From Methanobacteriota archaeon (GTDB lineage Archaea; Thermoplasmatota; Poseidoniia; Poseidoniales; Poseidoniaceae): a DNA stretch of 34,193 bases. A program made the position numbers and the translations under genes. The stretch spans positions 1 through 34,193 of the forward strand of contig JABIYX010000096.1 of assembly GCA_018666575.1 (NCBI GenBank), in the 5' to 3' direction. Positions 9,494-17,897 of the stretch are shown here, piece after piece (positions within the stretch are counted from its first letter, which is position 1; every line of letters starts with the position of its first letter). The notes under the pieces were generated by a model. That model saw only the letters and a program-made list of their open reading frames with translations, was not told the origin of the DNA and made no database searches.

Positions 9494-9768
9494 TGCGTCT
9501 GTTGACCAAAATCATCACAAGTTCCGTAATGGCCGTTTTGATGGATAACATCAAATCACGAATACCGATGGAGAGAGTTATGGGACACTTACAAGATGTC
9601 AATATGACCTACCTTTCTCATATGAAAAGGGCTTTCTCGCTCTCGTTTCGATATGGATTAAGCACAGTGCAACTGATCATTCATGGGTTCATCCCTTCTT
9701 TGTTCGTTGATGCTGGAAAAAGGCAGCGGATTCTTACGAACGTGGCTAATCAGCACCCCTTTCAATAA
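9493..9768 (+). CDS. Small membrane protein, DUF6356-like
   Basis: TGATG coupling with the SDR stop; MTYLSHMKRAFSLSFRYGLSTVQLIIHGFIPSLFVDAGKRQRI resembles the ESYFEHxRFA...LVHAxxPxLF pattern I recall for DUF6356. Confidence 0.55.
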   Translation: MRLLTKIITSSVMAVLMDNIKSRIPMERVMGHLQDVNMTYLSHMKRAFSLSFRYGLSTVQLIIHGFIPSLFVDAGKRQRILTNVANQHPFQ

Positions 9769-9782
9769 GAGAGAACGATTGT

Positions 9783-11447
9783 TCATTCCTCTTCGACTAC
9801 TTCGAACATGTTGAAGAATTCATCGATATCAATGAATCCATTTTCATCAGCGTCTGCATTGTGGAAAATCGTTCTTGATTCGTCAGAAGTATAGTTGAAT
9901 CCAAGTGCAGCGAGTGCATTTTGGAATTCACGACATGTCAAATGATTCTTACCTCCAAAATCTGCTGCATGGAATACGGAAAGTCTCTTTTCGTGTTCTG
10001 ATTTGGTAGCAAATTTGAATTGATTCTTGAACGTGCTGAGAGGAGTGTCAGAAACTGATGCGTGCTTTATCCCATACAGATAGTACGTCAAAGAACCCAC
10101 AAGAATTGCCACACCGCCTCCAATGAAGGCTTTCTGTCCAATGAATGTTAGAAGGAACGCTCCTGCGACAACACCCCACATTTGCATGTATGGATACAAC
10201 GGACCTTTGTAACTAGGATTCCAATCATGTTCTGTACTGGTTTGACGCAAGATGACAACACAGGTGTTGATCATAATGAAAATCATGATTTTAAAACCTG
10301 ATGCGACCTTTACTACGTCTGCCAGAGGCACAAACAAAATCGCAAGACCCATTGCAACTCCTGTGATGAGAATTGGGAAATGAGGTGTTTCGAATCTCAC
10401 ATTGACTTCTTCGAGGGCTTGAGGCAGTAGATTATCACGGGACATTGCAAAGAGGAAGCGTGATGATGCTAGTATTCCGGCAAGGGCCATTGAAATCATT
10501 GTAAGAACCGATACAATTGCTGCAAAAATACCAAACTTCGTCCCAGCAACTTCTTCTGCGAATATGAAGATTGGATTCTCAACGACCTCTCCGCTCGAGT
10601 CGAGCCACCATTCCCCAGGAATTGCTGCCATCATGAGGAAGGCTATTGCAGAATACAAGACTGTTGCAATCAAAAGAGAAAGCAAGATTCCGGCTGGTAA
10701 ATTCTTTTCTGGATCTTTAACCTCACCTCCAATTGCTGCAACTTTCGTAACGCCAGCATAAGCAACGAAAACAAATGCAGCAGCCTCCGCAAGCGACCAA
10801 ACCGATGCATTGAGCGCTCCATCGATAGGGCGACTTGCATCAAAATCGTCAACAAAGAACGCCCCTGCGCATATGAACAACAGAAGTGCTACAGTTGTAA
10901 TGACGACTGGCGTTTGAATGGCCTTGACTTTTTTTACGCCGAGTATGTTTACAATTGTAATCAAGACTAAGGCACTCATCGACAAAATGAGTATGTCCAT
11001 TTCGATGTCAAAGTATGTCGTTACAACAACAAAATATGCAGAGAATCCAATCAACGCGAAAGCTGATTTTAATAGAAAAGACGTCCAGAGACCAAGACCA
11101 CTAATGGTACCGATAAGCGGCCCATATGTCCGTTCCATGTAGACGTATGAACCTCCGCTTGAGGGCATGCCTGAAGCCAGTTCGGATTTTGAAATCGCAG
11201 CAGGTAAAACCACTGACGCTGCAAGCAGGAAAGCAAGCCAAATACCCGGGCCCATTATTTCTGCCGCAAAGGTAGGTGTGATGAAAATACCAGGAAGCAT
11301 TGCTGACAGGGAGATGATTACGACACCAGATAGACCAATTGTTCTGGCCAGTGTATTTTTGATTCGGTCGGGGACTTTTTCGAGCAACGAATCGACGTGA
11401 GCGCCGATGGATGCAGAGTTGGGACGAGTTGTTGCCACGCTTTCCAT
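9783..11447 (-). CDS. APC-superfamily amino acid/amine permease with C-terminal EF-hand domain
   Basis: Multi-TM permease (LSGVVIISLSAMLPGIF, SGMPSSGGSYVYMERTYGPLIGTISGLGLW). C-terminal canonical EF-hand loop DADENGFIDIDE preceded by a degenerate EF-hand (DFGGKNHLTCRE). Confidence 0.88.
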   Translation of the reverse strand: MESVATTRPNSASIGAHVDSLLEKVPDRIKNTLARTIGLSGVVIISLSAMLPGIFITPTFAAEIMGPGIWLAFLLAASVVLPAAISKSELASGMPSSGGSYVYMERTYGPLIGTISGLGLWTSFLLKSAFALIGFSAYFVVVTTYFDIEMDILILSMSALVLITIVNILGVKKVKAIQTPVVITTVALLLFICAGAFFVDDFDASRPIDGALNASVWSLAEAAAFVFVAYAGVTKVAAIGGEVKDPEKNLPAGILLSLLIATVLYSAIAFLMMAAIPGEWWLDSSGEVVENPIFIFAEEVAGTKFGIFAAIVSVLTMISMALAGILASSRFLFAMSRDNLLPQALEEVNVRFETPHFPILITGVAMGLAILFVPLADVVKVASGFKIMIFIMINTCVVILRQTSTEHDWNPSYKGPLYPYMQMWGVVAGAFLLTFIGQKAFIGGGVAILVGSLTYYLYGIKHASVSDTPLSTFKNQFKFATKSEHEKRLSVFHAADFGGKNHLTCREFQNALAALGFNYTSDESRTIFHNADADENGFIDIDEFFNMFEVVEEE

Positions 11448-11463
11448 CTCCCGAATTCCGACA

Positions 11464-11480
11464 GTATATCGCCGTATATC
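11464..11480. promoter_or_regulatory. Tandem gtatatc repeat (10-bp period) upstream of the permease; candidate TATA/regulator site
   Basis: gtatatcgccgtatatc lies 17-33 nt upstream of the permease ATG (11447), with a further gatatatt at about 11499. Confidence 0.35.
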
Positions 11481-11548
11481 ATGACTAAGAGCACTTAGGA
11501 TATATTCACTTGCATTAATTGCCGATACAAATTACCGGATTCCAGAAA

Positions 11549-12946
11549 CTATATCTTGGCGATGACTTTCATTTCAACGGCGATTGGAGTGGGCAATGCA
11601 CGGATTGCTAGGGTGGTCCTTGTTGGACCGTAATGACCAAGGGTTTCAGCCCAAACCTCGTTGTAGCCAGCAAAATCTCGATCCATGTCCACTAAAAAGG
11701 AAGTCACATCCACAATTTTATCCATAGAAGAACCTGCTTCCTCAAGAATTCGAGCAATATTTTCGACGACAGCTCGAGTTTGAGCTTTGATATCATATTC
11801 TACTGGATTTCCCTCGCCATCACGAATGGGCCCGCCAGGAATAGTATTCGTTCCTGGTTGACGAGGTCCGACACCCGAGAGATAGAGTAAATCTCCTACT
11901 TGACGAGCATGTGGATACATGCCGACTGGTTTGGGCGCTGCTTTACTATTTACTGCACCTTTACCTTCTGGAGGCTCCCATAATGCAGGACCTGTTGAGG
12001 GTGTAATCGATTCCTCAGAGACTGTTGCATCTTCATCTGCTGAGAGAACATTTCGCTCCCCTTTGTAATATTCAACATCGTCCTCATCGTATTCCTTGTC
12101 GCCCATTCCAGTTGAGGTGGGGTCGAGTTGGACAACAGCACCACCAGCACCATGCAGCGCCTCGTATGCAAGTATGCGACCTGTGAGATTATTTCGATTA
12201 CCGTTCATGGCAGAAAGCCACCACATTGGTTTGAACGTCACAACTTTTTGAACACGGATTTGTTGATGAATGGTTCGAGATAATTGAGCAACATCCTCAA
12301 GCCGTCCCTCTTCAAGGAATTCCAAGACTTTACGATTCCATTCATCATCCTTCAACGAATGGATTCGATCTTCAGAAGGTTCGATGAATTCTGTAAACAT
12401 TCGATTTGACATTGACATTGCGGTGACTGCTACAGCCTTACGTCCTGTCTTCTGGATAACATCCAGACAAGCTTTTGCAAGGACAGTTGTTTCAGAACGG
12501 TTCGCATAAACATTCGATGAGACAATGACTGCAGGGATTGCATTATCTGGATTGAGAAGTTTCAGAGCGACAACCGAACCGACGTCAATTGGGAAGCCAT
12601 GGTACGCTACAGTTCTGCTTTGCAAACCACGGTTATGGTTGGCTTCATTCCATGCTTCAGCGAATTCTGCATCGATGTTGAATGAATAATCCATTGACCC
12701 AAGGTCGTGGAAATCATGATCAACAAGCGTCCATTGAGGATTTGGGTCGGCTTGAATTTGATGACCAATGATGCTTGGCCAAGTTGTTGAGTAGATGATA
12801 AGTAGATCAGCACCGCTTTCTTTTATGGCATTCCTTGCTTCATCGAAGGCTGCTCGAATACGTCCCCATCCCTCGTTCTTTTCAGGAACGAGAAGTGGGT
12901 GAGGATGTACTGGTACAACATAAGAACCAACAATCGAACCGTTCAT
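11549..12946 (-). CDS. Fusion: AmnA-like (non-catalytic alpha subunit) class III extradiol dioxygenase + RidA-family 2-aminomuconate deaminase (AmnD)-like domain
   Basis: N-term SYVVPVHPHPLL...YSTTWPSIIGHQ...YHGFPIDVGSVVAL...EPSEDRIHSLKDDEWNRKVLEFLEEG resembles AmnA. C-term PKPVGMYPHARQVGDLLYLSGVGPRQPGT...TRAVVENIARILEEAGSSMDKIVDVTSFLVDM...GPTRTTLAIRALPTPIAVEMKVIAKI is RidA/YjgF. Confidence 0.85.
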   Translation of the reverse strand: MNGSIVGSYVVPVHPHPLLVPEKNEGWGRIRAAFDEARNAIKESGADLLIIYSTTWPSIIGHQIQADPNPQWTLVDHDFHDLGSMDYSFNIDAEFAEAWNEANHNRGLQSRTVAYHGFPIDVGSVVALKLLNPDNAIPAVIVSSNVYANRSETTVLAKACLDVIQKTGRKAVAVTAMSMSNRMFTEFIEPSEDRIHSLKDDEWNRKVLEFLEEGRLEDVAQLSRTIHQQIRVQKVVTFKPMWWLSAMNGNRNNLTGRILAYEALHGAGGAVVQLDPTSTGMGDKEYDEDDVEYYKGERNVLSADEDATVSEESITPSTGPALWEPPEGKGAVNSKAAPKPVGMYPHARQVGDLLYLSGVGPRQPGTNTIPGGPIRDGEGNPVEYDIKAQTRAVVENIARILEEAGSSMDKIVDVTSFLVDMDRDFAGYNEVWAETLGHYGPTRTTLAIRALPTPIAVEMKVIAKI

Positions 12947-13845
12947 TGTGAGCCCCCCTCATGTGAATGACATGGCCATTCGACAACTGCATTACCCGTT
13001 CCGATAATTGTCCCATAGCCATGCAGAATACCAGGATAGTCCGGGACGGAGAGCGTACTTAGAAGCCATGTCAAGCCACCCCCATCAGATTCAGCAATCG
13101 CTTGCTCAGTAAATTCAGGCATTTCATCAAGAATTCTTTGCGCTTGACCGGTTCGAATATAATCGATTATTCGCATATCCCATAAGTGCATTGCATGACT
13201 TGCAATGTGCTCTTTACTCATGTCCTCAGGAACATCAGTCTCGGTGGTAAAATGGCGATGCGAGAGGGAGTTGGATGCGAGAATTACCGCTTTCTTACCA
13301 CTCTCTTCAATGGCTTCTCGAGTGACACGTCCGAGTTCCATCATCATTTCTTGCATAACCTCGACAGAATAGTAATCCGTCGAACGATTTGATGAGATGA
13401 CCACTAACGGTTTGTCAAAGGCTGGATTGACCATGTGACCGGTTGTAATTGTGCCATAGTCCACACGGAAATCTGGGTTCTTCATCATCTTTACAGCAAG
13501 ACCAGAATTACTGGCTTTGTCATGAATCGCTTGACTCAACTCTACATCGATGTTCAAATTATATTCGTATCTGAACAAATTAGGAAATACTGGATCAACT
13601 GACAATCCTTCAAAGTGAGATAAACCAAGGAAATGAGTGCCAACATAAGTTTGCCAATGAGGAGAGAGAAGGACGAGAACATCATGGTCAACTTTTGAAA
13701 GAGATTCCCTTAGGCGCTCATAACCCCAACGGAGTTGTTCCCAGCCACCCTCAGATGTAGGTTCGTTTTGAGGAGGGTTTTCAGCATACACAAGGTGAGG
13801 TGGGTGAGGGGCAATACAGCCTGCTACAATCGAACCTTTCGCCAT
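12943..13845 (-). CDS. amnB: AmnB-like class III extradiol dioxygenase catalytic (beta) subunit, putative 2-aminophenol 1,6-dioxygenase
   Basis: MAKGSIVAGCIAPHPPHLVYAENPPQNEPTSEGGWEQLRWGYERLRE, LLSPHWQTYVGTHFLG, VDYGTITTGHMV, AESDGGGLTWLL, GYGTIIGTGNAVVEW. Putative Fe ligands His/His/Glu present. Start placed at ATG 13845 by parallel with the AmnA start. Confidence 0.85.
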   Translation of the reverse strand: MAKGSIVAGCIAPHPPHLVYAENPPQNEPTSEGGWEQLRWGYERLRESLSKVDHDVLVLLSPHWQTYVGTHFLGLSHFEGLSVDPVFPNLFRYEYNLNIDVELSQAIHDKASNSGLAVKMMKNPDFRVDYGTITTGHMVNPAFDKPLVVISSNRSTDYYSVEVMQEMMMELGRVTREAIEESGKKAVILASNSLSHRHFTTETDVPEDMSKEHIASHAMHLWDMRIIDYIRTGQAQRILDEMPEFTEQAIAESDGGGLTWLLSTLSVPDYPGILHGYGTIIGTGNAVVEWPCHSHEGGSQ

Positions 13846-13926
13846 GAGGCTCGGTACGAGTTCCGTCATATGGATGCATCGCTGCCGTATGCCAAGACTC
13901 AAACGAGGAAAGTATGAGCAAGACAC

Positions 13927-14451
13927 ATGGGGGAAGAGGCTTCGGGCGAGAACGGGTCAGACTCTGAAGAGATTGAAACAGTTCTTGATTTAGAACAAAC
14001 TCCGACTCCAGTATCAGAAAGTGAGATTTTCAAAGATATGCTTCGCCACATGATGGCTCCGCTCATGCTTGGAATGCTTTTTGGATCGTTTTGGCAAATT
14101 GTGGTAATGCCGAAGATTGATATTTTCCCAAATCCAATCCACGGTTCTTTTATGATTTACCTCGTATTCTCCCCGCTGATTTACAAATTTCTGGTTGGTC
14201 AGGAAATGAATCGTGCCAAGGAATATTCGTTAGGGGTTCTATCTGTAGCGATTGTGCTATCATTTGTTTGGATTTTACCCCAACAATCATCCTTGTATTG
14301 TGGTGTTTTCTTGACTGGAATCTCTTGGTTATGGATGAGCTCATTCTGGTTACAATTTGAATTTCCACCATTCCGATATGGCTTATGGCATGCTATTGCA
14401 GTTAACATAGGAGCCTTTGGAGGAAGTGTGCTCACCTACATCTACATTTGA
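13927..14451 (+). CDS. Small integral membrane protein of unknown function
   Basis: Hydrophilic acidic N-terminus, then about four hydrophobic segments (MMAPLMLGMLFGSFWQIVV, GSFMIYLVFSPLIYKFL, LGVLSVAIVLSFVWILP, LYCGVFLTGISWLWMSSFW). Fills the gap between two oppositely oriented genes. Confidence 0.65.
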   Translation: MGEEASGENGSDSEEIETVLDLEQTPTPVSESEIFKDMLRHMMAPLMLGMLFGSFWQIVVMPKIDIFPNPIHGSFMIYLVFSPLIYKFLVGQEMNRAKEYSLGVLSVAIVLSFVWILPQQSSLYCGVFLTGISWLWMSSFWLQFEFPPFRYGLWHAIAVNIGAFGGSVLTYIYI

Positions 14452-15273
14452 TCAAGATGTGTAGGATTCAGATTCATTCGGGAAGTCGCCTGAACGAACA
14501 TCATCACAATACGAACGAATTGCTGTATCAATATCTTCCGCAAGATTGAGATAACGGCGAAGGAATCGTGGAGAGAAGTCCATGGTGATGCCAAGCAAAT
14601 CATGCAGAACAAGAACTTGCCCATCACAATGAGGACCTGCACCAATTCCAATCACTGGAATTGTTAGTTCCTGTTGAACACGTTGAGCCAGATCCTTCGG
14701 TATTTTTTCCAAAACAATGGCGAAGCAACCTGCTTTTTCCAATAATTTCGCATCTTTGATGAGTTTCTCAGCCTCTTCATCTTCCTTAGCTCGAACTGAA
14801 TACGTTCCAAACTTGTAGATGCTTTGAGGCGTTAATCCGAGATGGCCCATGACTGGAATCCCTGCTGTAAGAATACGTTCAATCGATTCGACAATTTCAG
14901 AACCACCCTCGAGTTTGACTGCATGTCCCTCTGCTTCTTTCATGATACGAACTGCGGAATCAAGAGCAAGTCGAGAGTTTCCTTGATAGGAGCCAAATGG
15001 CATATCCACGACGATAAGGGCTCTATCAACTGCTCGTTGAACACATTGAGCGTGGTAAATCATGTGGTCGAGAGTCATCGGCACTGTTGTGACTTGTCCA
15101 GCCATTACATTCGATGCAGAATCACCGACCAAGATGACGTCTACACCTGCTCCATCAACAAGACGAGCAAGTGAATAATCGTACGCTGTAAGCATTGTAA
15201 TTGGTTCTTTGACTCGCTTCATTTCTTGCAAGGTATGCGTTGTTACCTTGGTTGCTTTTCCATGAATTGACAT
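14452..15273 (-). CDS. panB: 3-methyl-2-oxobutanoate hydroxymethyltransferase
   Basis: [102 protein letters not shown]. Confidence 0.95.
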   Translation of the reverse strand: MSIHGKATKVTTHTLQEMKRVKEPITMLTAYDYSLARLVDGAGVDVILVGDSASNVMAGQVTTVPMTLDHMIYHAQCVQRAVDRALIVVDMPFGSYQGNSRLALDSAVRIMKEAEGHAVKLEGGSEIVESIERILTAGIPVMGHLGLTPQSIYKFGTYSVRAKEDEEAEKLIKDAKLLEKAGCFAIVLEKIPKDLAQRVQQELTIPVIGIGAGPHCDGQVLVLHDLLGITMDFSPRFLRRYLNLAEDIDTAIRSYCDDVRSGDFPNESESYTS

Positions 15274-15327
15274 AGGTCTCCCTCATGTTCCCGATTGCCT
15301 TCTACGTTTCAAAGTCTCGCCACGAAA

Positions 15328-16773
15328 TTAATCGTGTTTGATGCAAACATTGAGCGGTTCTGAGAAGAATCCAAGGCTCCATTGGCCACCTTCACGACCG
15401 ACACCGGAGTGTTTCACGCCACCGAATGGTGTTCGTAAATCTCGGTGCAGCCACGTATTGATCCAAATGATGCCAGTATCAATTTTTTGAGCAATTGAAT
15501 GGCCACGTTCTGTATCGCCTGTCCAAATTGAACCTGCTAAACCATAGTCGGTTGCGTTCGCCATTTCGATTGCTTCTTCATCTGATGAGAAACGATGAAT
15601 GGTCACAACTGGGCCAAAGATCTCTTCTCGAGCAGTTCTTGAAAGATGTGATAGTCCTGATATCAATGTTGGTCGGAGAAAGGCTCCTTCAGGAGTTGGG
15701 CCTGGAGAGCCAGTCATTGCCCTTGTCCCACCAGTAAGGATAGTTCCACCTTCTTGAATTGCCAAGTCGATGTAGGATTCGACCTTCTCCACATGAGGGA
15801 TGCTGATTAATGCGCCAACCTGCGTTTCAGGGTGATTCGGATCACCACATCGCATTGCTGAGACTTGAGCCACAAGGTGTTGTGTAAATTCATCTGCAAT
15901 TGATTCGTGGACGAGAATTCTTGAACCACAAAGGCAGACCTGTCCTGAATTAGTAAAACCTGCGCGAATTGCTCCTTGGACTGCTTGATTCATTTCAGCA
16001 TCATCAAGAATAATCGTTGCGTTTTTCCCACCCAATTCAAGTGATAATTTCTTGAACATTGGCGCCGCAGTCGATGCAACATGCCGTCCAGTAGCAGTTC
16101 CGCCAGTGAATGATATCGCTTTGATTCCTTCATGTTCGAGAATCTCTTGCCCCACTTCGGGACCGTATCCATTGACAATGTTGAGGACACCTTCAGGAAG
16201 GCCGATTTCTTGACAAACCTCTGCAAGAAGATGGGCTGTTAACGGTGTCAATTCACTTGGCTTTGCTATGATGACATTTCCCATGAGAAGAGCAGGCGCT
16301 ACTTTCCAGCTCAAGAGATAGAGAGGGAGATTCCATGGTGTAATCAAACCAACAATACCTACCGGTCGTCGATGGACAATATTTGTTGCATCATCCATCT
16401 CAAACACCATATCTTCTTGCTCTCGAGCAAAATCTGCAAAGAATCGGAAATTCTCCACTGAACGTTTCGCATCTACGCGTTGTGCAAGTGAAAGGGGTTT
16501 CCCTGTATCGAGAGACTCTCTTTTAGCAAGTTCATCACTTCGGTTTTCGAGAGCATCAGCGATAACATCGAGCCAATCTGCTCTGTCTTCAAGGGTAAGA
16601 CCGGCCCATTCATGCTGGGCCACACGTGCTGCTGCGACTGCACGATAGACATCGGATTGTTTGGAACGTGGAATTGTTCCGATCAGTTGACCCGTTGCTG
16701 GAGCAAGATTCTCGAGTGTTGAATTGTCATCAGCATCAACAAATACCCCACCGATGAAATTCTGAACATTCAT
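15328..16773 (-). CDS. Aldehyde dehydrogenase, 2-aminomuconic/2-hydroxymuconic semialdehyde dehydrogenase (ALDH8/AmnC)-like
   Basis: TPWNLPLYLLSWKVAPALLMGNVIIAKPSELTPLTA, KLSLELGGKN, GQVCLCGSRI, NTWLHRDLRTPFGGVKHSGVGREGGQWSLGFFSEPLNVCIKHD; the tail is typical of ALDH8A1/AmnC. Confidence 0.85.
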   Translation of the reverse strand: MNVQNFIGGVFVDADDNSTLENLAPATGQLIGTIPRSKQSDVYRAVAAARVAQHEWAGLTLEDRADWLDVIADALENRSDELAKRESLDTGKPLSLAQRVDAKRSVENFRFFADFAREQEDMVFEMDDATNIVHRRPVGIVGLITPWNLPLYLLSWKVAPALLMGNVIIAKPSELTPLTAHLLAEVCQEIGLPEGVLNIVNGYGPEVGQEILEHEGIKAISFTGGTATGRHVASTAAPMFKKLSLELGGKNATIILDDAEMNQAVQGAIRAGFTNSGQVCLCGSRILVHESIADEFTQHLVAQVSAMRCGDPNHPETQVGALISIPHVEKVESYIDLAIQEGGTILTGGTRAMTGSPGPTPEGAFLRPTLISGLSHLSRTAREEIFGPVVTIHRFSSDEEAIEMANATDYGLAGSIWTGDTERGHSIAQKIDTGIIWINTWLHRDLRTPFGGVKHSGVGREGGQWSLGFFSEPLNVCIKHD

Positions 16774-17897
16774 CCTTTCACCTCTGGGTCGTATATCCAG
16801 CGGTCTTGGTCAGGGTCCCATTCATCCCAAGTCGGGATTGTTTCGAGAACTGAGTGATATTGTTCGGGAACAATCCCTGGAACGATGAATGCTTTTTGAC
16901 GGTGCAATGGGTATGGATTACGCAAATCGATTCCAAGAACTCCAAGAACAGCACGGGCCACATACCATGTTGCTTGAGCATTCCATCCGTGTGCAATCTT
17001 GACAACAATTCCAAGTCCTTTGGGATAATCAGGATGCTCAATAGCAAGACCGAGTAAGCCATCTGCCCCTTCCTTAGCGATCACAGTACCTTCACCAGCT
17101 TTGAGAATGGTTGAATCAAGACGATTGAATCCACCGACAAGATCTGGATGCCGTACCATTGCTTCCCAAATCCAATCTGAATCTTTATCTCGCACAAGAC
17201 CTGCGTAAATTTGGGCTAATTCAGCAACTGTGTTGGATACCGTTGGCAAACCGCAGCCATCTTTTGCAATACGCAATGGCGTCCAATCACTCCCGAGGAA
17301 GCGGCGAATTTGTTCCATGTATGCTTCAAAAACTGGATGATTTGGAAGTGTATATCCAGCACGGTTCCATCCTTTTTCTCGGCAACCTCGAAGAATAGCA
17401 GCATGCTCACCTGAGCAGGTGTGATACCATCGGCGAGGCCGTCGCACTTGACGGCCAAATTGAATCAGAGGGACATCCAAAGGAGTCAGCATGAGTGGCC
17501 ATTCAGATTCCGAAAGGAGAGATTGGGCAGCGGCTACGTGCTCTGTATCACCATTATGGCTGGCAACAGCAATCGCTTTTTGTTCCCAAGTGAAAGGTTT
17601 GAGTTCCTCAACAAAGGCTTTGAGCATGAATGGTTTCATCATTGAACGTCCATAACAAAGGACATTTCCACCGAAAGAATGGATGACTTCATCTCCGTGA
17701 GCCCAAGCTACTGCACCATGAATCGTTGTTTCTGAAACCCCATTGCGCCGATAGTCAACTAATGGTTCCCAATCAACATCCCTTCCAGTTGGGATTCCTT
17801 CAACCTGTTCACCGAGGGGTGAATTAGGAAACAATCCACTGCCTGGTTGCCCTGGTTTTACTGCGGAATGTGAATGATGTTGAATCCCCATATTCAT
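16770..17897 (-). CDS. Asparaginase II (thermolabile, ReAV-type, PF06089) family protein
   Basis: YGRSMMKPFMLKAF (SxxK), ASHNGDTEHVAA, CSGEHAAIL, KDGCGLPTVSNT, LDSTILKAGEGTVIAKEGADGLLGLA. Confidence 0.85.
   Translation of the reverse strand: MNMGIQHHSHSAVKPGQPGSGLFPNSPLGEQVEGIPTGRDVDWEPLVDYRRNGVSETTIHGAVAWAHGDEVIHSFGGNVLCYGRSMMKPFMLKAFVEELKPFTWEQKAIAVASHNGDTEHVAAAQSLLSESEWPLMLTPLDVPLIQFGRQVRRPRRWYHTCSGEHAAILRGCREKGWNRAGYTLPNHPVFEAYMEQIRRFLGSDWTPLRIAKDGCGLPTVSNTVAELAQIYAGLVRDKDSDWIWEAMVRHPDLVGGFNRLDSTILKAGEGTVIAKEGADGLLGLAIEHPDYPKGLGIVVKIAHGWNAQATWYVARAVLGVLGIDLRNPYPLHRQKAFIVPGIVPEQYHSVLETIPTWDEWDPDQDRWIYDPEVKG

Noticed and set aside
14452-15273. PanB as part of the aromatic pathway
   Set aside because: All motifs are those of ordinary ketopantoate hydroxymethyltransferase for CoA synthesis; its position may be incidental and I see no evidence for a catabolic role.
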